DNA of 64,000 nucleotides, taken from NCBI GenBank assembly GCA_051649305.1, contig JBOFGV010000074.1, forward strand, positions 1 to 64,000, in the 5' to 3' direction. This DNA comes from JADCCX01 sp051649305 (GTDB lineage: Bacteria; Pseudomonadota; Alphaproteobacteria; Rhizobiales; Beijerinckiaceae). The notes under the pieces are model-generated. The model saw only the letters and a list, made by a program, of their open reading frames with translations, did no database searches and was not told the DNA's origin. Made by a program: the position numbers and the translations under genes. How positions within the stretch are numbered: the stretch's first letter is position 1; each line of letters begins with the position of its first letter. Shown one piece after another: positions 33,953 to 43,095 of the stretch.

Positions 33953-36900
33953 CTATTCCGCTGCCACGCGTTTCACACCGATCTGCGAAAGCCAGGCACG
34001 CAGGGCCGCTGGCTTCAGTGGCTTGTTGAAAACCTGCACATCAATGGCCTGTGCCCGCTCGCGCAGTTCGGCTGTTCTGTCCGCTGTCAAAAGGATTGTG
34101 TTCAGGTTGGAGCCAAGTGTTTTACGCACGGCCCTGATCGCTGAAAGGCCGTCGCCCTTATCAAGGTGATAGTCGGCAATCAGAGCATCAGGCTTCAGGT
34201 GCTTGCCTTTCAGCAGTGCAACAGCGGCCTTCTCGCTGCTTGCAGTGGACACGCTGCATCCCCAGCCTTCCAGCAGAATCCGCATGCCGTCCAGAATGGC
34301 GGGTTCGTTGTCGATGCACAGCACATTCAACCCGGAAAGAACCGAGGATTGAACCGGCTGCTGGCTTGGCACAGCGACGGCGGCAGGGGCAGCTGTTTGC
34401 GGAAGGTCGATGGTGAACATCGTTCCCTTGCCAGGGTAAGAGTTTAGCACCAGTTTGTGATCCAGCGCGCGGGCAATACGGTCCACAATCGATAGACCAA
34501 GCCCAAGACCGCGCGCAATCATGGCGCCATCATCCAGCCGCTGGAATTCCTGGAACACCTGCTTTTGCCGGTTGGCTGGAATGCCGATGCCAGTATCACG
34601 CACCTCGATCCGCAGGCGGCCCTTGCGGCGGCGGCAGCCCACCAGAACGCGCCCCTTGGGGGTGTATTTGATGGCGTTGGAAATAAGGTTCTGCAGAAGG
34701 CGACGCAGCAGGCGTCGGTCCGTTTTCACCGCCAGAGAACAAGGCATGAATGTGAGCGGCAGGCCCTTTTCGCGGGCCACTGGCCCAAACTCGATCGCCA
34801 GCTGCCGGAAAAGATCATCCACACGCACCACGCTGATTTCCGGTTTCATCGCGCCGGAATCCAGTCTTGAAATATCAAGCAGGGCCGTGATGATCTCCTC
34901 CACCGCATCGAGCGAGGCATCGGCATTGCGGGCGAGAGACGTCACCTCATCACCCGAAATCCGCTCTACCAGCGACGAGGTGTAAAGCCGCGCAGCGTTC
35001 AGCGGTTGGAGAATATCGTGCGATGCCGCGGCCAGAAATTTGGTCTTCGAGATATTCGCCTCATCCGCCAGAGCCTTGGCGCGGCTCAACTCGATGTTGA
35101 CTTTGGTGAGTTCCTCAGTGCGTTCACGCACACGTTGCTCAAGGGTTTCGTTGGACTTCTCCAACTCCTCCTCGGCTGCCACCGTTGCTGTGATGTCCGT
35201 GTAAGTCGTCACGCGTCCGCCGTCCGGAAGATGGTTGGAGCGGATATCGACAACAATGCCGCGAGCGGGCAATTTCAGGCGCACCGGCTCGGTTTCCGAG
35301 ATGTAGCTCTGGATACGCGAGGCCACCACTTCATCGTCGGCGACAGAGCCATAAAGGCCGCGCTTGGAATTGTATTTGATGATATCCTCCAGCCGTGTTC
35401 CCGGTTCCACCAGCTCCTTTGGCAGATCGAAGATGGACTGAAAGGAATGGTTGCTGGCCAGCAGCTGCAGTTCCTTGTCAAACACTGTCACGCCTTGCTG
35501 GGCATGGTCCAGCGCGTGCTGCAACAGCGCGCGGTTTTGCTGGATGACGGCAGAGGCTTCATCGAGCACCTGCAAGGCAGCATCCGATGACAAGTTGCGG
35601 CGACGCAGCAACAGTGAAAGCACCAGCCGCGATGATGACGCACCAATCGCGGATGCCAGCAAGTGCTCGGCAAAGCGCATGGTGTTGGCATCGGCTGGCA
35701 TCTTGCCATCAACATTGAGGCCATTGCTGGCAGCAAAGCTCTGGAAGGCTGCATGGGTGCGGTCCTCTCCCAGATAGCGGGAGACTGTCTGGCGCAACTC
35801 ATCCATAGTCGTGGCGGCACGCCAGAACCTGAGGCTGGAAGCAACCGCCGGATCAGAATCCACAAAGACACGCGCCTGAAGACGCTCCACCGGTGTGGCT
35901 GAGCGGGTCATCGAGACAAGCACAAACATCAGCGTATTGGCCAGCAGACTGACCATGACGCCGTTGATGAGCGTATGCTTTGAAATGCCGAGCAAGGTCT
36001 CTGGCCGTAGAGCCGCAATGCCAAACAACCCGTCGCGTATCAATGGCCCAAACCATATGTTCGCACTGCCGAAACTGGGGATCAGCAGGGTGTAGCACCA
36101 CATGCCAAGGCCAACCAGCAAACCCGCCATGGCACCACGCGCATTGGCCTTGCTCCAATAAAGGCCGCCAATGAAAGCCGGGCCGATTTGCGCGATGGCG
36201 GCGAAGGCCAGCAGGCCGATGGACGAGAGCGCTGCGTCACCTGCCGTGCGATAATAGGCATAACCCAGCAACAGCACGAGCACGATGGCAAAGCGGCGCA
36301 CCAGCAGGATTGTGCCGCTCATGTCCTTCAGCGTCACGCCTTCGCGGCGGCGCAGCACCAGCGGCATGAACAGCTCGTTGGACATCATGATGGCGAGCGC
36401 CACGCATTCCACGATGACCATGGCGGTGGCGGCGGACAAGCCGCCAATCAGCACGACAAGCGCAACGATGCCCGCGCCGTTCTGCAACGGCAGTGTCAGC
36501 ATCGTCATGTCGCGGTCAATTGCACCACCGGGAAACAGAAGCAGGCCCGCAAGGGCGATGGGAACCACAAAGATGTTGATGGCGATGAGATAGACCGGAA
36601 ACAGCACCGCGGCGCGGCGCACATCTGACGGGTTGCGGTTCTCGATAACCGTGACATGGAACTGGCGCGGCAGCATGATGATCGCGCCGGCGGACAGGAG
36701 CGTCATGGTGAACCACAGGCCCCAGTCCGGCGGGCGCACAAAGGCAGCGGAAACCTCAGGCTGCTGCATGGCCTGTTTCCACAAATCCAGCGGCCCGCCG
36801 AAAAGACCCCAGGTGACGAACAGACCCGCAATCAGAAAGGCCACCAGCTTGATGATGGACTCCACCGCAACAGCAATCATCAGGCCGTCCTGATGTTCCG

Positions 36901-37465
36901 TTGTGTCCACCTGACGTGTACCGAAGATGATGGCAAAGAACGCGAGAATAAGCGCTACAAAAAGCGAGATATCGCCAAAAATGGGCGCGACCGAGGTGTT
37001 GGCCTGTGTGCCGCCACCATGAGCTAGAAACACCTCCAGTGACGCAGAAATCGCCTTCAGCTGCAGCGCGATGTAGGGAAGCACGCCGATGACCGCGATG
37101 AGTGTGACCACCGCTGCAACGCCCTGACTCTTGCCATATCGCGAGGCCACGAAGTCAGCGATGGAGGCGATGTTGTTTTCCTTCGCCAGTGTGACAATGC
37201 GCGAGATGAAAAACGCCCCGAAGCTCATCACCAGAATGGGACCGAGATAGATCGGGATGAAGTCATATCCCGTGCGTGACGACAGACCAACAGAGCCCAG
37301 AAAGGTCCAGGAGGTGCAGTAGACGCCGAGGGTCAGGGCATAGATGATCGGGCGCAGCCGTCCGCTCATCAGCGCGCGGCCGCGGCTTTCACCGACATGG
37401 GCAATGGCAAAAAGCGCGGTCAAATAGACCAGCGCTGCCAGCACCACCATCCAGTTCTGAAGCAA
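33953..37465 (-). CDS. CrbS-like hybrid sensor kinase with SLC5 transporter domain
   Basis: The 1170-residue protein begins with a sodium:solute symporter (SLC5) domain of about 12-13 membrane segments (residues 1-500, e.g. TSWTFLGSVGLSSRTGYDF). A PAS domain follows (near 640-760), then a HisKA domain with phospho-acceptor His816 (ASHDILQPLN), a HATPase (LISNAIKYTP, DTGIGIP) and a C-terminal receiver with Asp1098 (LIADYHLDKGDG). In gammaproteobacteria CrbS proteins of this design control acetyl-CoA synthetase and acetate use. The partner regulator CrbR is not adjacent. The 192-base gap before pal holds nothing recognised. Confidence 0.88.
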   Translation of the reverse strand: MLQNWMVVLAALVYLTALFAIAHVGESRGRALMSGRLRPIIYALTLGVYCTSWTFLGSVGLSSRTGYDFIPIYLGPILVMSFGAFFISRIVTLAKENNIASIADFVASRYGKSQGVAAVVTLIAVIGVLPYIALQLKAISASLEVFLAHGGGTQANTSVAPIFGDISLFVALILAFFAIIFGTRQVDTTEHQDGLMIAVAVESIIKLVAFLIAGLFVTWGLFGGPLDLWKQAMQQPEVSAAFVRPPDWGLWFTMTLLSAGAIIMLPRQFHVTVIENRNPSDVRRAAVLFPVYLIAINIFVVPIALAGLLLFPGGAIDRDMTMLTLPLQNGAGIVALVVLIGGLSAATAMVIVECVALAIMMSNELFMPLVLRRREGVTLKDMSGTILLVRRFAIVLVLLLGYAYYRTAGDAALSSIGLLAFAAIAQIGPAFIGGLYWSKANARGAMAGLLVGLGMWCYTLLIPSFGSANIWFGPLIRDGLFGIAALRPETLLGISKHTLINGVMVSLLANTLMFVLVSMTRSATPVERLQARVFVDSDPAVASSLRFWRAATTMDELRQTVSRYLGEDRTHAAFQSFAASNGLNVDGKMPADANTMRFAEHLLASAIGASSSRLVLSLLLRRRNLSSDAALQVLDEASAVIQQNRALLQHALDHAQQGVTVFDKELQLLASNHSFQSIFDLPKELVEPGTRLEDIIKYNSKRGLYGSVADDEVVASRIQSYISETEPVRLKLPARGIVVDIRSNHLPDGGRVTTYTDITATVAAEEELEKSNETLEQRVRERTEELTKVNIELSRAKALADEANISKTKFLAAASHDILQPLNAARLYTSSLVERISGDEVTSLARNADASLDAVEEIITALLDISRLDSGAMKPEISVVRVDDLFRQLAIEFGPVAREKGLPLTFMPCSLAVKTDRRLLRRLLQNLISNAIKYTPKGRVLVGCRRRKGRLRIEVRDTGIGIPANRQKQVFQEFQRLDDGAMIARGLGLGLSIVDRIARALDHKLVLNSYPGKGTMFTIDLPQTAAPAAVAVPSQQPVQSSVLSGLNVLCIDNEPAILDGMRILLEGWGCSVSTASSEKAAVALLKGKHLKPDALIADYHLDKGDGLSAIRAVRKTLGSNLNTILLTADRTAELRERAQAIDVQVFNKPLKPAALRAWLSQIGVKRVAAE

Positions 37466-37535
37466 GGCACATCCTCACGAAAAGAGAAGGCACGATAGCG
37501 CCAGTGCACACTGCTTGCAAAGCGCAACTAAGGTG

Positions 37536-38237
37536 TCAGACCACCTTGACCCGCAGTTTGGGCAGAGTGCCGATGGTGGCCTCCATCAAGTCGCCGCGTG
37601 CCACCGGGTTCACACCCTCTGGCGTGCCGGTCATGATGATATCGCCGGGAGCAAGCGTGTAGAACCGCGACAGGGTGGATATCTGCTCGGCCAGCGACCA
37701 GATCATGTCGGCGGTTGTCGCCTGTTGCCTGACCGCACCGTTGACCATCAGCAGCAGCGGCGCAGACAGGATGTCCCCTGCCTTGGCCGCACGCACCAGC
37801 GGGCCAATGATGGCGGAGTTATCGCCCGACTTGCCAACCTCCCACGGACGGCCCATTTTCTTCGCCTCGCCCTGCCGATCGCGCCGCGTCATATCAAGGC
37901 CGGTGGCATAGCCAAAGACGCAAGAAAGCGCGTCCGCCACAGCAATATCCCGCCCGCCCCGGTTGAGGGCAGCCACAAGTTCCAGCTCGTGATGATAATC
38001 AGCCGTCTCAGGCGGATAGGCATGCTTGCCCAGCTTGCCCTCGGCGACAGCCTGCACACCATCACCGGGTTTCATGAAGAAAAAAGGCGGTTCGCGGTCC
38101 GGGTCCCCACCCATCTCGCGGGTGTGGGCGGCGTAGTTGCGCCCGATGCAATAGACCCGGCGAACAGGAAAAAGACGGGTGGAGCCAACAACGGGAAGGC
38201 CAGCAGGCGGTTTGGGAGCGAAGATGTAGGATGCCAT
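37536..38237 (-). CDS. FAH-family hydrolase, acylpyruvase/fumarylpyruvate hydrolase type
   Basis: The 233-residue protein is a compact single-domain FAH fold: VYCIGRNYAAHTREMG, PPFFFMKP, DYHHELELVAAL (metal-binding Glu residues), FGYATGLDMTRRD and PGDIIMTGTPEGV. It resembles FAHD1/YcgM and the fumarylpyruvate hydrolases of gentisate pathways. It is divalent-metal dependent by family. It lies downstream of a 19-bp palindrome and 70 bp before the CrbS-like kinase on the same strand. The substrate is not certain. Confidence 0.85.
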   Translation of the reverse strand: MASYIFAPKPPAGLPVVGSTRLFPVRRVYCIGRNYAAHTREMGGDPDREPPFFFMKPGDGVQAVAEGKLGKHAYPPETADYHHELELVAALNRGGRDIAVADALSCVFGYATGLDMTRRDRQGEAKKMGRPWEVGKSGDNSAIIGPLVRAAKAGDILSAPLLLMVNGAVRQQATTADMIWSLAEQISTLSRFYTLAPGDIIMTGTPEGVNPVARGDLMEATIGTLPKLRVKVV

Positions 38238-38256
38238 GGGACTCTGATGTGGGACG

Positions 38257-38275
38257 AGTTATCGGAATAATAACT
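38257..38275. promoter_or_regulatory. Palindromic operator candidate upstream of the FAH-family gene
   Basis: AGTTAT, seven bases, ATAACT form a perfect 6-bp inverted repeat 20 bp before the start codon. It uses the same AGTT/AACT words as the hmgA-type sites but with different spacing (N11 instead of N8), so it may belong to another regulator. Confidence 0.4.
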
Positions 38276-38343
38276 TTCACGCCGCAACACGGTCTACGTC
38301 AAGGCAAAGTTGCAGCTCTCTCACTTTGTGCCAACCCGAATTT

Positions 38344-38474
38344 CCTCATGCTGAGGAGGCGCAAAGCGCCGTCTCGAAGCACGCATAATGACAATGCAGC
38401 AATATTTTTTTCAGGAGAGTGAACGCTGATTGCGCGTGCTTCGAGACGCGCCTGCGGCGCTCCTCAGCATGAGG
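38344..38474. repeat. Dispersed inverted repeat
   Basis: Left-arm words CCTCATGCTGAGGAGGCGC and GTCTCGAAGCACGC (38344-38384) pair with GCGTGCTTCGAGAC and GCGCTCCTCAGCATGAGG (38434-38474). The central 50 bases are AT-rich. It lies between a divergent promoter region and the 3' end of the hypothetical gene. Confidence 0.7.
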
Positions 38475-38502
38475 TCGATTATAAATATTCAAACCAAAAT
38501 TT

Positions 38503-38973
38503 TTAAGGATTTTCCCTAATCGCATTTAAAGAAAAACTAGCTTTATTGTTCATATCACAATCTTCAACTATTCGATAAAAATAGCCATTAAATTGCCTTA
38601 TGCACTTTTGTTTAGAAGAATTTGGAACATCGGGAAAGTGAACAGAAATTTCCTCAGTCCATTGAAATACCTTCCATATTGAGTCTGTTTTTAGTATTTT
38701 TATAGGATCATAAAGCAGAAACGATCTTCCCTGTTGTTTAGCAAATCCAGTGTGTCCTAAATCCCAAGATGCCGGTTTTATAGGGTCTCGAACAAGCGCT
38801 TGATGGTGCTCAGTGAGCGCAATCAATGAATCGATCGCAGCATCACGTTGTTGCACGCGCTTATGATGAACCACAAAGGGGAGTGCCAGCAATACAAGGA
38901 GAAAAAACACTCCGCCCCATAGAAGGGTTCTCGTATAAGCCAGTATTCCAGCATATGCCCTTCGTTTCGCCAC
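38503..38973 (-). CDS. Hypothetical single-span membrane protein
   Basis: The 156-residue product has one N-terminal transmembrane segment (residues 18-35, LLWGGVFFLLVLLALPFVV) followed by a charged extracytoplasmic domain with two cysteines near the end (QKCIRQFNGYFYRIVEDCD). I recognise no family. It starts at a GTG four bases after the etfQO stop, so it may be translated from that mRNA. The DNA is clearly more AT-rich than the flanking genes, which hints at later acquisition. The start codon is uncertain because the GAGGG before it is very close. Confidence 0.6.
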   Translation of the reverse strand: MAKRRAYAGILAYTRTLLWGGVFFLLVLLALPFVVHHKRVQQRDAAIDSLIALTEHHQALVRDPIKPASWDLGHTGFAKQQGRSFLLYDPIKILKTDSIWKVFQWTEEISVHFPDVPNSSKQKCIRQFNGYFYRIVEDCDMNNKASFSLNAIRENP

Positions 38974-38976
38974 CCC

Positions 38977-40641
38977 TCACATCCCCGGATAGTTCGGTCC
39001 ACCGCCACCTTCCGGGGCCACCCAGGTGATGTTCTGGCTGGGGTCTTTGATATCGCATGTCTTGCAATGCACGCAGTTCTGCGCGTTGATGACGAACCTT
39101 GGGTTCAGCTTGAGATCGGCATTCTCATAGACGATCTCATAAACACCCGCAGGGCAGTAGAGCCGCGCGGGCTCGCCGTAGAGCGGCAGGTTATGGCCTA
39201 CTGGAATCGACGGATCAGTCAGCTTCAGATGCGCAGGCTGGTCTTCCTCGTGGTTGGTGTTGGAGATGAACACCGAGGAAAGCTTGTCGAAGGTCAGCAC
39301 GCCATCGGGCTTGGCGTAGGTGATGGGCTTGCATTCGGCGGCCGGTTTCAGGGTCTGATGATCCGCCTTGCCGTGCTTCAACGTGCCGAAGGGCGACCAG
39401 CCCGTAAGCTCGTTGATCCACATGTCAATGCCACCCAGCGGCACGCCGATCCATGTACCAAGCTTCGACCACAGCGGCTTGACGTTGCGCACGGGCTTCA
39501 GATCCTTGCCGATGGCGGAAGAGCGCCATGCGTCCTCGTAGCTCTTCACCTCGTCGTTGGCGCGGCCAGCCTTGAGGGCAGCATTGACATGCTCGGCGCA
39601 GAGCATGCCCGACAGCACAGCATTGTGGCTGCCCTTGATGCGCGGCACATTCACAAAGCCTGCAGCACAACCGACCAGCGCACCGCCGGGGAAGGAGAGC
39701 TTGGGCACAGACTGCCAGCCGCCTTCGGTGATGGCGCGCGCGCCGTAGGACAAGCGCTTGCCGCCCGCAAAGGTTTCGGCAATCGCCGGATGAGTCTTGA
39801 AGCGCTGGAACTCGTCAAACGGCGAGAGATGTGGGTTTTCGTAGTTGAGGTGCACCACGAAACCGACCGACACCAGGCCATCACCGAAGTGATAGAGGAA
39901 GGAGCCACCGCCGGTTTTGCTATCCAGCGGCCAGCCGAAGGAATGCTGCACGAGGCCGGGCTTGTGATGCTCCGGCTTCACCTGCCAGAGTTCTTTGAGG
40001 CCGATGCCATACTTTTGCGGATCGCGGCCTTCATCCAGTTTGAAGCGCTTGATGATCTGCTTGGAAAGCTGGCCGCGTGCACCTTCGGCAAAGATGACAT
40101 ACTTGCCGCGCAGCTCCATGCCGCGTGTGTAGCGGTCGGACATCTCGCCGGATTTCGCAATGCCGACATCGCCGGTTGCAATGCCCGTTACTGCACCCTT
40201 GTCATCATAAAGCACTTCGGAGGCTGAAAAGCCGGGATAGATCTCGATGCCCATGCCTTCCGCCTGCTGGCCCAGCCAGCGTGTGACAGCGCCCAGCGAG
40301 CCAATGAAATTACCGTGGTTGCCCATCAGCTTCGGCATCAGAATGTTGGGCAGTCGCACAGCGCCCGCTGGCCCCAGCAGCATGAACTGATCATCGGTGA
40401 CTTCAGTCGTCAGTGGGCAATCCGCCGCCTTGCGCCATTCCGGAAGCAGGGCATCAAGACCTGAGGGATCAATGACTGCGCCTGAGAGAATATGCGCGCC
40501 GATCTCGGAGCCTTTTTCGACCACGACAACAGCGAGGGAGTCATCCAGCTGTTTCAGACGAATGGCTGTCGCAAGGCCAGCGGGACCGCCGCCCACAACC
40601 ACGACGTCATAGTCCATACCTTCGCGCTCTGGTAATTCCAT
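38977..40641 (-). CDS. etfQO: Electron transfer flavoprotein-ubiquinone oxidoreductase
   Basis: The 554-residue membrane-associated flavoprotein passes electrons from ETF (fed by acyl-CoA and amino-acid dehydrogenases) to ubiquinone. It has the N-terminal FAD motif VVVGGGPAGLATAIRL, the GCAAGFVNVPRIKGSHNA segment and a C-terminal 4Fe-4S ferredoxin-like domain (INAQNCVHCKTCDIKDP plus an upstream CPAGVYE cysteine). Length is normal. A 28-bp hmgA-like palindrome lies 27 bp upstream of its start. The uracil-DNA glycosylase gene is divergent. Confidence 0.95.
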   Translation of the reverse strand: MELPEREGMDYDVVVVGGGPAGLATAIRLKQLDDSLAVVVVEKGSEIGAHILSGAVIDPSGLDALLPEWRKAADCPLTTEVTDDQFMLLGPAGAVRLPNILMPKLMGNHGNFIGSLGAVTRWLGQQAEGMGIEIYPGFSASEVLYDDKGAVTGIATGDVGIAKSGEMSDRYTRGMELRGKYVIFAEGARGQLSKQIIKRFKLDEGRDPQKYGIGLKELWQVKPEHHKPGLVQHSFGWPLDSKTGGGSFLYHFGDGLVSVGFVVHLNYENPHLSPFDEFQRFKTHPAIAETFAGGKRLSYGARAITEGGWQSVPKLSFPGGALVGCAAGFVNVPRIKGSHNAVLSGMLCAEHVNAALKAGRANDEVKSYEDAWRSSAIGKDLKPVRNVKPLWSKLGTWIGVPLGGIDMWINELTGWSPFGTLKHGKADHQTLKPAAECKPITYAKPDGVLTFDKLSSVFISNTNHEEDQPAHLKLTDPSIPVGHNLPLYGEPARLYCPAGVYEIVYENADLKLNPRFVINAQNCVHCKTCDIKDPSQNITWVAPEGGGGPNYPGM

Positions 40642-40668
40642 TTTCCCGCTCCCGTGTCCGGTTCAAAG

Positions 40669-40696
40669 CCAATTAGTTCACATATAAACCAATTGG
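40669..40696. promoter_or_regulatory. MarR-like operator upstream of etfQO
   Basis: CCAATTAGTT, eight bases (CACATATA), AACCAATTGG form a 10-bp inverted repeat with one mismatch. The AATTAGTT half and the N8 spacer match the hmgA site. It lies 27 bp upstream of etfQO and 65 bp upstream of the divergent glycosylase start. Confidence 0.6.
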
Positions 40697-40761
40697 CTTT
40701 TCCACTCAACAACTTTGACTCTTGTCTCGCATCTCGCGGGCGCGCCGTCTATATTGCAGCC

Positions 40762-41601
40762 ATGGTTCAGATTGAGAAAACTGCGGATGAGGCCGCGCTG
40801 GAAGCCCTGCTGACATGGTATTCCGAAGCCGGTGTTGATCTGGCGCTTGAGGAATTGCCGCAGGACAGGTTCGCGCCGCCGCCCGCAGCAATGCCTGAGG
40901 AGAGGCGCAGCCAACAGACAGCAGACACCCAACGCGGCGAGAACCGGGTGCAGCCGCGCCCTGCCCTCACTCTAGCCACCAGCGCACCGCCCGCCCCCGA
41001 TGAAGCTGTGCGCGATGCCCGACAACGCGCCGCCAGCGCATCGTCATTGCAAGAGTTGCGCGCCCTGCTGAAGGAGTTTAACGGCTGCCAGTTGAAGCAC
41101 ACGGCCAACCAGCTGGTGTTTGCCGATGGCAACCCGCAGGCCAAGATCATGCTGGTGGGCGAAGCACCGGGCGCTGAGGAGGACCGCGAGGGCAGGCCTT
41201 TTGTAGGTCGTTCGGGTCAGCTGCTGAACAAGATGCTGGCTTCCATCGGCCTCGACAGAACAACGGTTTACATCGCCAATATCGTGCCCTGGCGCCCGCC
41301 CGGCAACCGCACGCCAACACCGCAGGAAACCGCGATGTGCCTGCCCTTTGTGCAAAGGCAGATCGAGCTTTGCGCGCCGGATATCCTCGTTTGTCTCGGC
41401 GGCCCGTCCTCGCAAACTTTGCTGCAGCAGAAAGACGGGATTTTGAAATTGCGCGGCAACTGGTTTGACTATGCTTGCGGCGAGCGCAGCATCAAAGCGA
41501 TGCCGACGTTGCACCCGGCCTATCTGTTGCGTCAGCCCCTGGCCAAGCGGCTGGTCTGGCGGGATTTGCTGATGCTGAAAGTGGCTCTGGCGAAGGGTTA
41601 G
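40762..41601 (+). CDS. Uracil-DNA glycosylase, family 4-like
   Basis: The 279-residue protein has a disordered N-terminal third (Pro/Arg/Gln-rich) and a glycosylase domain from about residue 95 with family-4 motifs: VGEAPGAEEDREGRPFVG, NIVPWRPPGNRTPTP and the C-terminal HPAYLLRQP. It removes uracil from DNA to start base-excision repair. The first Fe-S cysteine pair of family 4 (CxxC) appears here as FNGC, so one ligand is missing. The start was moved 36 codons in, to MVQIEK, so that the etfQO operator lies outside the gene. Confidence 0.85.
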   Translation: MVQIEKTADEAALEALLTWYSEAGVDLALEELPQDRFAPPPAAMPEERRSQQTADTQRGENRVQPRPALTLATSAPPAPDEAVRDARQRAASASSLQELRALLKEFNGCQLKHTANQLVFADGNPQAKIMLVGEAPGAEEDREGRPFVGRSGQLLNKMLASIGLDRTTVYIANIVPWRPPGNRTPTPQETAMCLPFVQRQIELCAPDILVCLGGPSSQTLLQQKDGILKLRGNWFDYACGERSIKAMPTLHPAYLLRQPLAKRLVWRDLLMLKVALAKG

Positions 41602-41649
41602 GTTAAATTGCCCCGCTTTGCTCGCAATGACGGTGCAAACATCACCAAG

Positions 41650-41905
41650 GTATGAACGAAGCTGGTTTTGGCCTGTGCCAAACTGACCGGACAACACAGC
41701 CTTCTGCCCCAAACACGGAACGAAGCATCGACGAATCGGCAATTCTGTCAGTGATTGAGCGTGTCGACGAATGAGCGAGCTGATTTCCCATTCGTTGCCA
41801 ACTCATGAATTTTGCCCCCTGCTGGCTGTACCAGAATGACCGGCTGAAACCACCCAAAGCATCAAAGCGCGAACGAAACACAGACGAATCGGGAGATGCA
41901 CTTGC
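41650..41905. repeat. Diverged direct repeat upstream of leuB
   Basis: The 378-base gap between the glycosylase and leuB carries two related blocks about 153 bp apart. The clearest part is GAACGAA.CA..GACGAATCGG at 41718-41739 and 41871-41892 (19 of 22 identical). Less exact similarity (GTGCC/GTACC, TGACCGG) extends upstream of both, and a partial GTCGACGAATGAG occurs between them. No coding potential was convincing. Confidence 0.45.
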
Positions 41906-41979
41906 GTCACGATTGTTGACCCATTAGGCAAGCGCTTATCAATGCGCGTCACAAACGTGGTTAACGAAGGGATAATGCC

Positions 41980-43089
41980 ATGGCGACTTTCAATGTTCTC
42001 CTCCTCCCCGGTGATGGCATCGGCCCTGAAGTGGCCAAGGAAGTCCAGAAGGTTGCGGGCTGGTTCAGCAAGGCTGGCATTGCCACGTTCAATACCGAGA
42101 ATGATCTCGTCGGTGGTGCTGCCTATGACGCCCACAAGGTGGCGATCAGCGATGCAGCCATGGTGCGGGCGCAAGCGGCTGATGCTGTGCTTTTCGGTGC
42201 TGTTGGTGGACCAAAGTGGGCGGATGTGCCCTACAATGCGCGGCCCGAAGCTGGCCTTCTGCGCCTGCGCAAGGATATGGCGCTGTTCGCCAATCTCCGC
42301 CCCGCTGTCTGCTATCCTGCGCTGGCTTCAGAATCTTCACTGAAGCCTGAAATCGTTGAAGGCCTCGACATCATGATCGTGCGTGAACTCACGGGTGGCG
42401 TTTACTTCGGTGAGCCAAAGGAAATCGTCACGCTTGAAAACGGCGAGCAGCGCGCTGTCGATACGCAGGTCTACACCACCCACGAAATCGAGCGCATTGC
42501 CCGTGTCGCCTTTGATCTGGCCCGCGTGCGCAACAACAAGGTGACCTCCACCGAAAAGCATAACGTCATGCGTTCCGGCGTGTTGTGGAAGAAGGTTGTG
42601 ACTGAGCTGCATGCTCGCGAGTACAAGGACGTGACCCTTGAGCATCATCTGGCGGATGCCTGCGGCATGCAGCTGGTGCGCTGGCCCAAGCAGTATGATG
42701 TCATCGTCTGCGACAATCTTTTCGGGGATATGCTGTCAGATGTCGCTGCGATGCTGACTGGCTCACTGGGCATGCTGCCTTCCGCCTCTCTGGGCGCACC
42801 TGATCCTGTCACCGGCAAGCGCAAAGCGCTTTATGAGCCCGTGCATGGCTCGGCACCCGATATCGCAGGCAAGGGCCTCGCCAACCCGCTGGCGATGATC
42901 GGCTCCTTCGCCATGGCGCTGCGCTATTCCTTCGGTCTGGGTGAAGCCGCTGATCTGCTCGACAAGGCGATGGCGGATGTTCTGGCATCAGGCGTGCGCA
43001 CAGCTGATATCGCCGCCAAGGGGCAGAATTCTGTCGGCACAACCGATATGGGCGATGCAGTCGTGAAAGCGCTGTCCAGACTGAACTGA
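41980..43089 (+). CDS. leuB: 3-isopropylmalate dehydrogenase
   Basis: The 369-residue NAD-dependent enzyme oxidises and decarboxylates 3-isopropylmalate in leucine biosynthesis. Family features are LLLPGDGIGPEV at the start, the substrate loop (RPEAGLLRLRKDMALFANLRP cut around its conserved arginines), the catalytic RELTGGVYFGEP and CDNLFGDMLSDVAAMLTGSLG region, and the NAD-binding EPVHGSAPDIAGKGLANP. Length is normal. It is a single gene; leuCD are not seen in the window. Confidence 0.97.
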   Translation: MATFNVLLLPGDGIGPEVAKEVQKVAGWFSKAGIATFNTENDLVGGAAYDAHKVAISDAAMVRAQAADAVLFGAVGGPKWADVPYNARPEAGLLRLRKDMALFANLRPAVCYPALASESSLKPEIVEGLDIMIVRELTGGVYFGEPKEIVTLENGEQRAVDTQVYTTHEIERIARVAFDLARVRNNKVTSTEKHNVMRSGVLWKKVVTELHAREYKDVTLEHHLADACGMQLVRWPKQYDVIVCDNLFGDMLSDVAAMLTGSLGMLPSASLGAPDPVTGKRKALYEPVHGSAPDIAGKGLANPLAMIGSFAMALRYSFGLGEAADLLDKAMADVLASGVRTADIAAKGQNSVGTTDMGDAVVKALSRLN

Positions 43090-43095
43090 AAAACG

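Noticed and set aside
39067..40227. Long plus-strand frame inside etfQO
   Set aside because: Shadow of etfQO, which has full FAD and Fe-S motifs on the other strand.
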